A stretch of DNA of 64,000 nucleotides. Source: Nostoc sp. NMS7 (GTDB taxonomy: Bacteria > Cyanobacteriota > Cyanobacteriia > Cyanobacteriales > Nostocaceae). The translations under genes and the position numbers were made by a program. The notes below the pieces were generated by a model. It was not told where the DNA came from. It saw only the letters and a list, made by a program, of their open reading frames with translations, and did no database searches. This document shows, piece after piece, positions 49,796 through 58,785 of the stretch. Numbering within the stretch: position 1 is the stretch's first letter; each line of letters opens with the position of its first letter. Location of the stretch: NCBI RefSeq assembly GCF_017115085.1, contig NZ_JABXKJ010000242.1, positions 21,457-85,456 of the forward strand, read 5' to 3'.

Positions 49796-51415
49796 ATGGA
49801 CTGGATTACACTACTGCGATCGCAACAGTCTGATTTTATTAAAAGGTTAACATCTGGTTGTCTGCTTCATTGTGAAACAGAAGGTCAATATAGTGAATTA
49901 ACTATCATCTCTGGAGAGAGGTTAAAGGCACTACGGGAATTTTGCTGGCTGATGGCTGAGAAATATAAGCGTGTTTCACCAGTGCGTGACGTTTTTATCA
50001 GTTATCTCAAAGGGAAGTTGGGTGAGGAAGTTGTCAAAGAACGTTTAGCTGATTTTATTACTGAAGTCGATTATGAAAAGCGATTCGGCGGCGATGGTAA
50101 TATAGATTTTACCTTAACTTCTGACCCATCTATTGGTATCGAGGTTAAATCTCGTCACGGTAGTATTGATAAAGTTAGATGGTCAATTAGTTCTGAAGAG
50201 GTGGAAAAAAATGCAGTTGTAGTTTGCATTTTGATTCAAGAAGATGTGAGTGAAGCACAATCTGAGTATCACCTTTTCTTGGCTGGCTTTCTGCCAACCC
50301 GGATGATTAAGTTGAAGACTGGGAAAATTTCATTTGGGATAGAACAATTACTGTATGGTGGTGGTTTATGGTGCTATCTAGAACAGTTACAATCTTCTCT
50401 AAATAATTCTTCTAGGCAACAATCATCAATTTACAAATATCTCCCAAAACAGGAAATTCCATCTAAGCCAACTAATAATCAGTTGGTCAAATCTTCCTTT
50501 AAACCTGAATATCATGATCAAGATTTAAATATACTTTATATAAAATTGGGTGATGAATGTTTTGAGAAAGGAGAATATACGAATGCAATCACTAACTATA
50601 ATCAAGCCTTACAACTTAAATCTAGCGATGTTGATTTATATTATAAACGAGGTTTGGCTCACTATCAAATAGGAGATTATGAAGCGGCGATCGCAGATTA
50701 TTCTCAGGCAATCCAGATAAATATTCATGATGCTAAATCTTACAATAAACGAGGTTTAGCTCTGTGTCAACTAGGGCGATTAGAAGAAGCAATTAATGAT
50801 TATAGTCAGGCGATCAGAATTAATCCTCATGTTGCTGTAGCTTATAAAAATCGGGCTGAGGCTCGTTCTCACCTAGGAGATAATCAGGGTGCAATTGAAG
50901 ATTATACCCAGGCTATTAAAATTAACCCCCATTATGCTGATGCTTATAAAAACCGTGGGATTACTCGTTATTTATTAGGCTCTCAATCTGGATTTCCTCA
51001 AGCAATTAAGATTAATCCTCAAGATGCCATAGCTTATAAAAAACGTGGTAATGCTCGTTCAGATTTAGGAGATTTGGAAGGAGCAATTGAAGATTATACT
51101 CAGGCAATACAGATTAATCCTAATTATGTTGATGCTTATTACAACCGTGGTAATGCTCGTTCAGATTTAGGAGATTTGGAAGGAGCAATTCAAGATTATA
51201 CTCAAGCAATAAAGATTAATTCAAATTATGCAGATGCTTATTACAATCGTGGGAATATCCATTTAGAAATAGCAGATAAACAGGGAGCAGTTGAGGATTT
51301 TCAAAAAGCGGCAGACATCTATCGTCAAGAAGGCAAGCTAGAAGCACTCAAAGATACACGAGAAAGAATATTAGATTTAGAAATAGAAGAATCATTAGAT
51401 GTTTTAAAGTTCTAG
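49796..51415 (+). CDS. PD-(D/E)XK nuclease-like protein with extended TPR array
   Basis: A 539-residue paralog of the 47473 gene. Residues 1-205 are a restriction-endonuclease-like core: GKLGEEVVKERL, DYEKRFGGDGNIDFTLTSDP and IGIEVKSRH (Glu-x-Lys, the canonical form). Residues 240-515 form about eight TPR units (e.g. RGLAHYQIGDYEAAIADYSQ, AIQINPNYVDAYYNRGNARS). Two neighbouring units are nearly identical in DNA, and one unit is shortened by about six residues (YLLGSQSGFPQAIKINPQ). It lacks the PcrA/UvrD-tail-like module of its paralog. Function unknown. Confidence 0.75.
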   Translation: MDWITLLRSQQSDFIKRLTSGCLLHCETEGQYSELTIISGERLKALREFCWLMAEKYKRVSPVRDVFISYLKGKLGEEVVKERLADFITEVDYEKRFGGDGNIDFTLTSDPSIGIEVKSRHGSIDKVRWSISSEEVEKNAVVVCILIQEDVSEAQSEYHLFLAGFLPTRMIKLKTGKISFGIEQLLYGGGLWCYLEQLQSSLNNSSRQQSSIYKYLPKQEIPSKPTNNQLVKSSFKPEYHDQDLNILYIKLGDECFEKGEYTNAITNYNQALQLKSSDVDLYYKRGLAHYQIGDYEAAIADYSQAIQINIHDAKSYNKRGLALCQLGRLEEAINDYSQAIRINPHVAVAYKNRAEARSHLGDNQGAIEDYTQAIKINPHYADAYKNRGITRYLLGSQSGFPQAIKINPQDAIAYKKRGNARSDLGDLEGAIEDYTQAIQINPNYVDAYYNRGNARSDLGDLEGAIQDYTQAIKINSNYADAYYNRGNIHLEIADKQGAVEDFQKAADIYRQEGKLEALKDTRERILDLEIEESLDVLKF

Positions 51416-51452
51416 AAAGTCGATGAATTCTGATATCCTGAAGTTTGAATTT

Positions 51453-52136
51453 TTATTTTTCCCTATACCCTCCAGCGTAATCAATTACACAAATTGTTCT
51501 ATATGATTTGTGAGTTCCATAAGCAACACCAGACACTTTAAAAGCACCATTAAAAATGTTTTTTCTATGACCGCGATCGCGCACACCATCATCTATAATT
51601 AACTGCATGATGATATCTTGGGCAGTGTTTGGGCCATAACTGATATTTTCCCCTGCGGTTGTTTGCCATTTACCATAGCGGTTGATGCGAGAAAAGGGGT
51701 TGCTACCATCGCTACCATCATGACCTGTAGTACCTTTTGGCCCTTGGTCTTTAACGTGGTCTTTTGCACCTAAAGACATACCCTTAGATGCACTCAACCC
51801 TCCCACAGGATGTGCTGATTTCAGAAATGCGATCGCTTCATCGACTGCTTTGACTCCTTCTTGAGTTCGCAAATACGTATTATTAGAAATTTTGACTCGG
51901 TTCCCCTGAAAGCGCTTTCTATAATTTTTTAGAATCGGGAGGTATGCTTTGGGATTTGTTCATACTTTATTTGTTTCAATTATTACCTGTTGTTCCAGCG
52001 AGGAAAGGTAACTCGCCTTTGCTAATAAAATCGGACTGGCTGGTTGAACTACTGCTGGGCTAGATTGAAACAGGTGATTTGAGCAGCCAAATATCAGGAG
52101 AAGTGGCAAAAATACCCAAAATCTAATGCGACGCAT
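51453..52136 (-). pseudogene. CAP-domain lipoprotein gene with one in-frame stop
   Basis: From ATG 52136 (GAGG six bases upstream) the frame reads MRRIRFWVFLPLLLIFGCSN, a lipoprotein signal, and on to LEQQVIIETNKV. It then meets TGA at 51960-51962 and continues TNPKAYLPILKNYRKRFQGN and into a CAP (SCP/PR1) domain: TTGHDGSDGSNPF, WQTTAGENISYGPNTAQDII, RDRGHRKNIFN. The expected codon before TNPKAY is Arg (CGA to TGA). Either one nonsense mutation, a sequencing error, or a split gene. The downstream part alone would be a 139-residue fragment without a signal. Confidence 0.8.
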
Positions 52137-52397
52137 TCATTACCTCACAATTATTTATATGGATTAATTTAGTGAATTAAAATAAATAAGAATTTTCTCC
52201 ATACAGAGAAGTTTGTAGACGCTTCTTTATATCTGTTGTAACCTAGCGAAGACTCAAACGTAAAGGAGAAAAAAGATTACACAAATAAAAACTTTGCATA
52301 TTTGCATTTGACAGAAAAACGCAGAGTTTATATCATGTTCGCTTAAATAACTGTCATTGCGATCGCGTCGTTTGACTCGCAATGACATATTCTCGTA
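52137..52397. other. Spacer between the CAP gene and the acyltransferase gene
   Basis: About 260 bases, AT-rich. The CAP promoter should be here. No repeat of note except a HIP1 site. Confidence 0.45.
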
Positions 52398-53525
52398 TTA
52401 CACTTTGAGAAACCAGCGTTGGCGATACATCAAAACACCAACAGCCCACCACAATAACACGGTAACTAGGGCAAACAACAGGGAACCATTCAGGAGTCCC
52501 GCCCAAGATACGAAAAAATTCTGGTAAATCCAATTGTAGGTGCTAGGAGCGTCTTTGCCTGTGCCGATAGTGGTTTTAACTAAGATTTTAATTAACAAAA
52601 CGGATGGAACGAAAAGAGCGATCGCATTTAAGCCCATAATTTCAAAAGGTTTACTCCAGCGACGATTCAGCCGGACTTCGATCAGTTCATAACAAGCTGC
52701 TAGCAAAAGTAACGCCCAACCGGTGGTAAAAACTACATAGGAACTTGTCCACAGCTTTTTGTTGATGGGGAATGTCCACCCCCACGCCCAACCGATAATT
52801 AAACAACCAACTCCAAATAATCCTAACCCGATACTTGTGCGTGACTGTACAGGTTGGCTGCGTATCCATTGTCCAGTGAAGTAGCCAGCCATAACACTTA
52901 CGATCGTTGGAATAGTACTGAAAAGTCCCTCTGGATCTCCCATAAAGTTGAAACCATCACCTTTGTATAAATGTGCTTTGGGAATAATCAGGCGGTCAAT
53001 ATAAGCGCCAAAGTTACCTTCCCGCGTCAGAACTCCCGCACCATAATCCGGCACTGGTAGATAGATCATCGTTAGCCAGTAGCCAATGAGTAGCACTGCT
53101 GCCAGTATCCATTGACCTTTACGCGGCAGATTGAGAACTACCAAAGAAGCCAGCAGATAGGTAATGCTGATGCGCTGCAACACTCCCATAATGCGGATAC
53201 TACTCAAATCAAAAGTCCAAACACCCTGATTCCAAAAGCCATTTAGTAGCAATCCCAAGGCAAAGAGAATGGCAGCGCGGCGTAAGATGCGCGAGTAAAT
53301 AGCTGAGGTTGGTTTATTACCTTCGGTGTACTTTGACAGCGAGAAAGTCATTGCTACACCGACAATGAAGAGAAAGAAGGGAAATACCAAGTCAGTAGGT
53401 GTGCAGCCGTGCCAATCGGCGTGGGCTAAGGGAGGATATACATCATCTGCGACACCCGCCATATTGACGAGAATCATTCCAGCGATCGTAATGCCGCGAA
53501 AAACATCCAATGAAGTCAGACGCAT
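52398..53525 (-). CDS. Acyltransferase-like membrane protein (DUF5009/HGSNAT type)
   Basis: A 375-residue protein with about ten membrane helices. The N-terminus MRLTSLDVFRGITIAGMILV then NMAG matches the heparan-alpha-glucosaminide N-acetyltransferase-like (NagX, DUF5009) group, where R-G-(I/L)-T-I marks the family start. HADWHGCTPTDLVFPFFLFI has the conserved DWHGCTPTDLVFP with its His. It would transfer acetyl groups across a membrane, possibly to sugars; the substrate is inference. It stands alone, divergent from prxQ across about 118 bases. Confidence 0.85.
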   Translation of the reverse strand: MRLTSLDVFRGITIAGMILVNMAGVADDVYPPLAHADWHGCTPTDLVFPFFLFIVGVAMTFSLSKYTEGNKPTSAIYSRILRRAAILFALGLLLNGFWNQGVWTFDLSSIRIMGVLQRISITYLLASLVVLNLPRKGQWILAAVLLIGYWLTMIYLPVPDYGAGVLTREGNFGAYIDRLIIPKAHLYKGDGFNFMGDPEGLFSTIPTIVSVMAGYFTGQWIRSQPVQSRTSIGLGLFGVGCLIIGWAWGWTFPINKKLWTSSYVVFTTGWALLLLAACYELIEVRLNRRWSKPFEIMGLNAIALFVPSVLLIKILVKTTIGTGKDAPSTYNWIYQNFFVSWAGLLNGSLLFALVTVLLWWAVGVLMYRQRWFLKV

Positions 53526-53643
53526 AAACGGAATTTTATGTTAGATAAGTATCTAAACTACTCCGCTTGATGCAGGTAATCAAGCAAAATTTATAGACTT
53601 CGATCCAAGGTAAAATTTTGTTCAGTCATTACCACCACTCGCT

Positions 53644-54102
53644 ATGCCAATCAAAGTTGGAGATACCGCTCCTAATTTCAGTCTACCCGCCCAAAACGGC
53701 TCAACACTTAGCCTCCAAGATTTTCGCGGCAAAAAAGCTGTTGTCCTATATTTTTATCCCAAGGACGACACACCCGGATGTACGACCGAATCTTGCGCCT
53801 TTCGCGATCAATATGAAATTTTTAAAACTGCTGGCGCTGAAGTTGTCGGCGTAAGTGCTGACTCCAGCGAATCTCATCAGCGATTTGCTGCGAAATACAA
53901 TCTACCTTTTACTCTGTTAACTGACAAAGGCGACCAAGTAAGGAAGCTATATGGCGCAACAGCAGCTTTTGGCTTATTCCCTGGTCGCGTTACTTACGTC
54001 ATTGACCAACAGGGAGTTGTGCAATACGTGTTTGATTCAATGTTTAACTTTAAAGGTCATGTTGAGGAAGCGCTGAAAACTTTGCAACAACTTGTGAAAT
54101 AG
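53644..54102 (+). CDS. prxQ: Peroxiredoxin Q (bacterioferritin comigratory type)
   Basis: A 152-residue thiol peroxidase that reduces hydrogen peroxide and organic peroxides using thioredoxin. The peroxidatic Cys46 and the resolving Cys51 lie in DDTPGCTTESCAFRD, the PrxQ pattern with five residues between. Thioredoxin fold: AVVLYFYPKDDTPG, GVSADSSESHQRFAAKYNLP, LLTDKGDQVRKLYG, GRVTYVIDQQGVV. It is soluble, without a signal. Full family length. Confidence 0.93.
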   Translation: MPIKVGDTAPNFSLPAQNGSTLSLQDFRGKKAVVLYFYPKDDTPGCTTESCAFRDQYEIFKTAGAEVVGVSADSSESHQRFAAKYNLPFTLLTDKGDQVRKLYGATAAFGLFPGRVTYVIDQQGVVQYVFDSMFNFKGHVEEALKTLQQLVK

Positions 54103-54180
54103 GGGAATGGGCATTGGGCATTGGGCATTGGTTATTTCTCCCTCATCTCCCTAATCCCCCCATTCCCTATGCCCCATTCC
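54103..54180. repeat. GGGCATT heptamers and CTCCCTAAT tracts
   Basis: Heptamer repeats fill the gap between the two convergent genes. No terminator hairpin was identified. Confidence 0.65.
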
Positions 54181-54825
54181 CTATTTATTCAAGTGCGACT
54201 TTTCCGGCATGACAATGTTAGGATGGGCTGATTTGCCATTTTTGCCGTTGGTATGACCGTTACTATTGCGGGGATGGATAAGACCATAACCGCCGTGGTT
54301 GCGTTCGTAAAGCACGTTAATCTCTCCAGTTTCCGAATTGCGGAACATATAAAAGTCGTGTCCCACGAGTTGCAGTTGTTCTAAGGCTTCTGCAAGGGTC
54401 ATTGGCGGCATGGAAAAATATTTTGTGCGAACGACTTCGTTGGGCAATTCGGGAGTGCGATCGCCAATTAAATCTGTGACTACCGATGCAACAACTACTT
54501 CTGTTGGTGGGGACTGAGTTTTCTTGTCTTGACGCCGTTCTTTGTATTTCCGCAGTTGACGGGCAATTTTATCTGCAACTAAGTCAATGCTGGCATACAG
54601 GCTTTCGCTGCTTTCCTCGGCACGGATAACACTACCATTAGCATAAATAGTTACTTCAGCCGCTTGTCTAGTACTAATTCGGGGATTACGGGCTACGCTA
54701 AGATGCACATCAACTTCATTTGTAATGCTCTGAAAGTGACTAACTGATTTTTCAATCTTTTGATGTACATACTCACGAATTGCATCGGTGATTTCAATAT
54801 TTTTGCTATGGATGACAAGCTTCAT
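54181..54825 (-). CDS. hpf: Long-form ribosome hibernation promoting factor HPF/LrtA
   Basis: A 214-residue long HPF that dimerises 70S ribosomes into inactive 100S particles; in cyanobacteria it is called LrtA and its transcript is light-repressed. The N-terminal S30AE domain (MKLVIHSKNIEITDAIREYV then HQKIEKSVSHFQSITN) is followed by a basic linker and the C-terminal dimerisation domain (YFSMPPMTLAEALEQLQLVG then HDFYMFRNSETGEINVLYER). GGGAGAG is nine bases before the ATG. A long leader (see 54826-55444) may carry its light or energy control. Confidence 0.93.
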   Translation of the reverse strand: MKLVIHSKNIEITDAIREYVHQKIEKSVSHFQSITNEVDVHLSVARNPRISTRQAAEVTIYANGSVIRAEESSESLYASIDLVADKIARQLRKYKERRQDKKTQSPPTEVVVASVVTDLIGDRTPELPNEVVRTKYFSMPPMTLAEALEQLQLVGHDFYMFRNSETGEINVLYERNHGGYGLIHPRNSNGHTNGKNGKSAHPNIVMPEKSHLNK

Positions 54826-55444
54826 GTAAACTCTCCCGCTGAATATTTGAATTTGTGAATTTGCTTTGTATGAAAAGAAGTTGCGGTAAGCTATATTACT
54901 CCCGCCAAAACAAATTGTGAACTATATTGTATGTACTGTCGGTAATCTGTCTCTAAGCCTGCTGCATCTGAGTTGTTGTCAAAAACACCCTTGATTTCCC
55001 TCCTCATCTCTGCGCTGATATCCAATTGGATATCCAGATAAAACTCTTGGGTGAGGAAATCTCAGTGGTAGCTCCCGTGACTACCTTCTCTTTTAAAGCA
55101 ACGCTTACAGAACTGTTGATAGTTGCTCCTTCTGTGTTCGATTCAGGTTTGCTTGCTGTTGTTCAAGAATACAAATCTTTGTGGAAGTTTGATTGTGTTT
55201 GAAATGCAAACAATATGATTAGAGTCATCAGCCAGTACATACGTCTTTATTGTCTTGGCATGATGCTTATTGCAGAGAATTCCTCCTAAAACCTATTGAG
55301 GTTATCTTTTCAAGCTAGCACTTTGTGTTTTCTAATGCAGCTTCCCTTGACTTTCCTTTAAAATCCTTTGCAAAACTTAAGATTTTTTGACTCCAATCAT
55401 ATAACTTGAGATATATTTCGTTCCCAATAGAGTTGATTTTTGGC
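54826..55444. promoter_or_regulatory. Divergent leader region of hpf and lipB
   Basis: About 620 bases without a gene between the hpf and lipB starts. The lrtA gene of other cyanobacteria has a long 5' leader that affects mRNA stability, so part of this stretch is probably transcribed. No stable hairpin or riboswitch shape was recognised by eye. Confidence 0.5.
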
Positions 55445-56254
55445 ATGATTCATAGTATAGAACCACACAAAAACCGTTGTTTGCTGTATAACCAAGGGTT
55501 AATGCCTTACTTAGAAGCTCATGGATGGCAGCGATCGCTCGTCACTGAGCGCATCCATGACCCCAGTCTAGATGATGTATTAATTTTGCTAGAACATCCA
55601 CCTGTCTACACTCTGGGGCAAGGAAGCAACTCAGATTTTCTCAAATTTGATATTAACCCTTCTCTACGAGACCCTTCTCTACGAGACGCTGCGCGTAGCT
55701 TGCTTCCACGAAGTGGTACGGCAAGCTCAGGGCATCGCGCTGCGCGAACGGCTTCTCTACGAGACGCTACGCGAACGCTCAGGGTAAAAAGTCAATATGA
55801 TGTGCATAGAGTTGAACGAGGCGGCGAGGTGACTTACCATTGTCCCGGTCAACTGGTGGGGTATCCAATTTTAAATCTGCAACGTCATCGTAAAGACCTC
55901 CATTGGTACTTACGGCAACTCGAAGAAGTAATAATTCGCGTATTGGCAGTTTATGGGTTGCAGGGAGAAAGAATTCCGGGTTTTACTGGCGTTTGGTTAC
56001 AAGGGCGAAAAGTTGCGGCTATTGGTATTAAAGTCAGCCGTTGGATTACCATGCACGGCTTTGCATTAAATGTTTGTCCTGACATGACAGGCTTTGAGCG
56101 CATTGTACCCTGCGGTATTTCTGATAAACCTGTAGGCAGTTTAGCCGAATTGATTCCAGCTATTACCTGTCAAGAAGTGCGCTTTTATGTAGCACAGTCT
56201 TTTGCGGAAGTCTTTGGAGTGGAATTAGTCGAGTCGCAGACTCCTAACTCCTAA
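55445..56254 (+). CDS. lipB: Octanoyltransferase LipB with a repeat-derived insert
   Basis: Transfers octanoate from acyl-carrier protein to lipoyl domains in lipoic acid synthesis. The 269-residue protein has DVLILLEHPPVYTLGQGS, the conserved RGGEVTYHCPGQLVGYPILN (125-144), the active-site Lys of GRKVAAIGIKV and Cys of VPCGISDKP. Between LKFDIN and VKSQYDV about 42 residues (72-113, PSLRDPSLRDAARSLLP and onward) are encoded by small dispersed repeats at 55657-55785 and are absent from the normal protein. The C-terminal QTPNS and stop come from heptamer DNA. Start ATG 55445. Confidence 0.9.
   Translation: MIHSIEPHKNRCLLYNQGLMPYLEAHGWQRSLVTERIHDPSLDDVLILLEHPPVYTLGQGSNSDFLKFDINPSLRDPSLRDAARSLLPRSGTASSGHRAARTASLRDATRTLRVKSQYDVHRVERGGEVTYHCPGQLVGYPILNLQRHRKDLHWYLRQLEEVIIRVLAVYGLQGERIPGFTGVWLQGRKVAAIGIKVSRWITMHGFALNVCPDMTGFERIVPCGISDKPVGSLAELIPAITCQEVRFYVAQSFAEVFGVELVESQTPNS
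55657..55785. repeat. Small dispersed repeat cluster inside lipB
   Basis: Units CTTCTCTACGAGACGCTGCG, GTAGCTTGCTTCCACGAAGTG and GGCAAGCTCAGGGCATCGC follow one another, all in the lipB frame. The same units occur between genes near 20990, 35650, 45082 and 58950. Length is a multiple of three. Confidence 0.75.
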
Positions 56255-56261
56255 CTCCTAA

Positions 56262-57017
56262 CTATCTAACGTTAAGGCGACTGAGGAAAATACGTAGGCG
56301 ATCGCTTTGGGGATTGGTCAGAACTTCGTAAGCTGGGCCTTGTTCTGTGACAATACCTTTGTCTAAAAATATCACCTGATGGGCTACTTCTTTTGCAAAT
56401 TGCATTTCATGGGTGACAACCACCATTGTCATCCCTTCTGATGCCAATTGTTGCATCACTTGCAAAACTTCGCCAACGAGTTCGGGATCTAGGGCGCTGG
56501 TGGGTTCGTCAAATAGCATGATTTGGGGATTCATACATAAGCTACGAGCGATCGCTGCTCGTTGCTTTTGTCCACCAGAAAGTTGTTCGGGATAAGCAGA
56601 GGCTTTGTCAAATAAGCCAACTTTATCTAAGTATAATCTCGCTAGTTGGGCGCTTTCTTTCGCTGTTTTACCCAAGACTTTCTGAGGGGCGAGTGTCATA
56701 TTTTCCAGGACGCTGAGATGAGGAAACAGGTTGAATTGCTGGAAAACCATGCCTACTTGTGTTCGTAGTTGCCGTAGTTGGCTATAGTTGACACTGGGTC
56801 GGGATACGTTGATACCGTTGACTATCAAACGCCCGTTGTCAATGGCTTCTAGCCGATTAAAGCAGCGTAGTAGGGTACTTTTGCCACACCCGGAGGAACC
56901 GATAACTGCAACGACTTCTCCCCGGTTGATTTCGCCTGTGATTCCTTTGAGGACTTTGAGGGAATCAAAGTTTTTTTCGATATTGTCAAAAATAATCGCG
57001 GGGATGGTATTGTTCAT
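56262..57017 (-). CDS. Polar amino acid ABC transporter ATPase (GlnQ/BgtA type)
   Basis: A 251-residue ATPase of the polar amino-acid uptake group. Walker A GSSGCGKST, Q loop MVFQQFNLFPHL, signature LSGGQKQR, Walker B IMLFDEPTSALDPE and the H loop VVTHEM are present. It is divergent from the binding-protein/permease fusion, 253 bases away, and probably energises it for glutamine, histidine or basic amino acids. GlnQ and BgtA cannot be told apart by sequence alone, so no symbol is given. Confidence 0.9.
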   Translation of the reverse strand: MNNTIPAIIFDNIEKNFDSLKVLKGITGEINRGEVVAVIGSSGCGKSTLLRCFNRLEAIDNGRLIVNGINVSRPSVNYSQLRQLRTQVGMVFQQFNLFPHLSVLENMTLAPQKVLGKTAKESAQLARLYLDKVGLFDKASAYPEQLSGGQKQRAAIARSLCMNPQIMLFDEPTSALDPELVGEVLQVMQQLASEGMTMVVVTHEMQFAKEVAHQVIFLDKGIVTEQGPAYEVLTNPQSDRLRIFLSRLNVR

Positions 57018-57270
57018 TACTTATGTCAAGCTGTTCTACAGTTGATTGTAAGGTTTTTAATGTAGGCCGTGCAGCAGTCCTAAAAAACGCCTCAGAATGA
57101 ATTCTAAGGCTAATAGCTAAAGCCTTCTAAAGAAGACTTAGTAAGGGTTTTAGTCTACTTCAGTAGACTTTAGCTATTAGCCAAGAAATTTATTTCTTGG
57201 CGGGAGATTGGACAGTTGCAAGATATAACTTGAACGAACCGCAGAGGCGCAGAGGGAAAGAGAAAATAAT
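57018..57270. repeat. Divergent spacer with a palindromic repeat element
   Basis: Around 57090-57215 is an imperfect palindrome: CCTCAGAATGAATTCTAAGG, GCTAATAGCTAAAG ... CTTTAGCTATTAGCC, AAGAAATTTATTTCTTGGCG. Inside it a perfect hairpin AGTCTACTTCAGTAGACT is seen. It belongs to the family at 1600-1735 and 63807-63998. Confidence 0.65.
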
Positions 57271-58785
57271 ATGGCTAAATTTGATTTGGGGCGTTGGCTG
57301 CGCTGGTGGGTGGTTATAAGTTTTAGCTGTTTGTTACTGGCTGGCTGTGGGGTGAATCCTAGTGTGGGTAAAATGCGGGTTGCTACTGAACCGGCGTTTC
57401 CACCTTTTGAGTTTCAGGGAAAAGGTGGTGAGTTGCAGGGTTTTTCGATTGATTTGATGAATGCGATCGCTTCCTCTGCTAACTTTAAAGTGGATTTTCA
57501 AAGTCTGCCTTTTGATGGTATTATCCCAGCTTTGCGAGGCAAAACGGTAGATGCGGCGATTAGTTCGATCACGATTACCGAGGAGAGGGCGAAGACGATT
57601 TCTTTTTCCCGTCCTTATTTTAAGGCTGGGTTAGCGATCGCAATTCGCGCAGATAATCAAAATATTACTGGCTTTGACAGTCTCAAAAATAAAAAAATTG
57701 CGGTACAAATTGGCACAACTGGAGCTGCAAAGGCTAAGAGTATTCCTGGAGTGCAAATTCGCAGTTTTGATTCAGCGCCTTTAGCCCTGGAAGAATTGCT
57801 CAATGGTAATGTGGATGCGGTAATCAATGATGCACCAGTGACTTTATATGCTATTAATACCGGCAATCTTCAGGGAGTTAAAATAGTACAGCAATTGCTG
57901 ACGGAGGAGTTTTACGGGATTGCTACAGCTAAAAATTCGCCGAATTTGGCATTAATAAACGATGGTTTGGATAGGGTACTGAAAAATGGCACTTATTCCC
58001 AAATTTATCGAAAATGGTTAAAAGTCGAGCCGCCATCATTACCAGTTAAATCACCATTTGAGAACCAGACTACCACTGGCACACCTAAAATATTGACCTC
58101 AATTGGCGTGATTTTGCAGGCTTTTCCAACTTTATTACAGGGAGCTTTAGTAACGTTGCAATTGACGATACTTTCTGTAGTGTTTGGTTTAATTGGCGGT
58201 TCCTTGATTGGTATTGTTCGCCTTTCTCATATTGCACCTGTGCGCTGGCTAGCGAGGGCGTATGTAGATTTTTTCCGGGGAACGCCTTTGTTGGTGCAAA
58301 TTTTTATGATTTACTTTGGATTACCTGCAATTTTGCAAGAACTTGGTTTGACATTTACTTTTGATCGTTGGGTAGCTGGGGTAATTGCTTTAAGTTTGAA
58401 TAGTGCCGCATACATTGCCGAAGTTGTTCGTGCTGGCATTCAATCAATTGAAACAGGACAAGCAGAAGCAGCACAGTCATTAGGTTTGAGTTCTGTGCAA
58501 ACAATGAGTTATATAATTTTTCCCCAAGCTTTCCGGCGGATGATTCCACCTTTAGGTAATGAGTTTATCAGTTTGTTGAAAGATACAAGCTTAGTTGCGG
58601 TGATTGGTTTTGAAGAATTGTTTCGCAAAGGACAGCTAATTGTCGCCGATAACTATCGCGCTTTTGAAATTTACGCGGCTGTGGCGGTGGTTTATTTGTG
58701 TTTGACGCTACTTTCTTCACAAGCCTTTAGCCGCTTAGAAGTGTGGATGAATCCGGTGAAACGGCAGAGGAAGTACGATACCTAA
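57271..58785 (+). CDS. bgtB: Amino acid ABC transporter, binding protein fused to permease (BgtB type)
   Basis: A 504-residue fusion. The N-terminus is a lipoprotein signal (ISFSCLLLAGCGVN, Cys26), then a periplasmic binding domain (residues about 35-250, VATEPAFPPFEFQGKGGELQ ... GIATAKNSPNLALINDGLDR). The C-terminal half is a permease domain with about five helices (LTILSVVFGLIGGSLIGIVR) and the EAA loop (EAAQSLGLSSVQTMSYIIFPQ). Such fusions (BgtB in Anabaena) carry basic amino acids and glutamine. The ATPase gene next door likely completes it. Confidence 0.9.
   Translation: MAKFDLGRWLRWWVVISFSCLLLAGCGVNPSVGKMRVATEPAFPPFEFQGKGGELQGFSIDLMNAIASSANFKVDFQSLPFDGIIPALRGKTVDAAISSITITEERAKTISFSRPYFKAGLAIAIRADNQNITGFDSLKNKKIAVQIGTTGAAKAKSIPGVQIRSFDSAPLALEELLNGNVDAVINDAPVTLYAINTGNLQGVKIVQQLLTEEFYGIATAKNSPNLALINDGLDRVLKNGTYSQIYRKWLKVEPPSLPVKSPFENQTTTGTPKILTSIGVILQAFPTLLQGALVTLQLTILSVVFGLIGGSLIGIVRLSHIAPVRWLARAYVDFFRGTPLLVQIFMIYFGLPAILQELGLTFTFDRWVAGVIALSLNSAAYIAEVVRAGIQSIETGQAEAAQSLGLSSVQTMSYIIFPQAFRRMIPPLGNEFISLLKDTSLVAVIGFEELFRKGQLIVADNYRAFEIYAAVAVVYLCLTLLSSQAFSRLEVWMNPVKRQRKYDT

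Noticed and set aside
50570..51330. Periodic DNA repeats considered as a CRISPR or minisatellite
   Set aside because: They are the 34-residue (102-base) TPR units of a coding gene.
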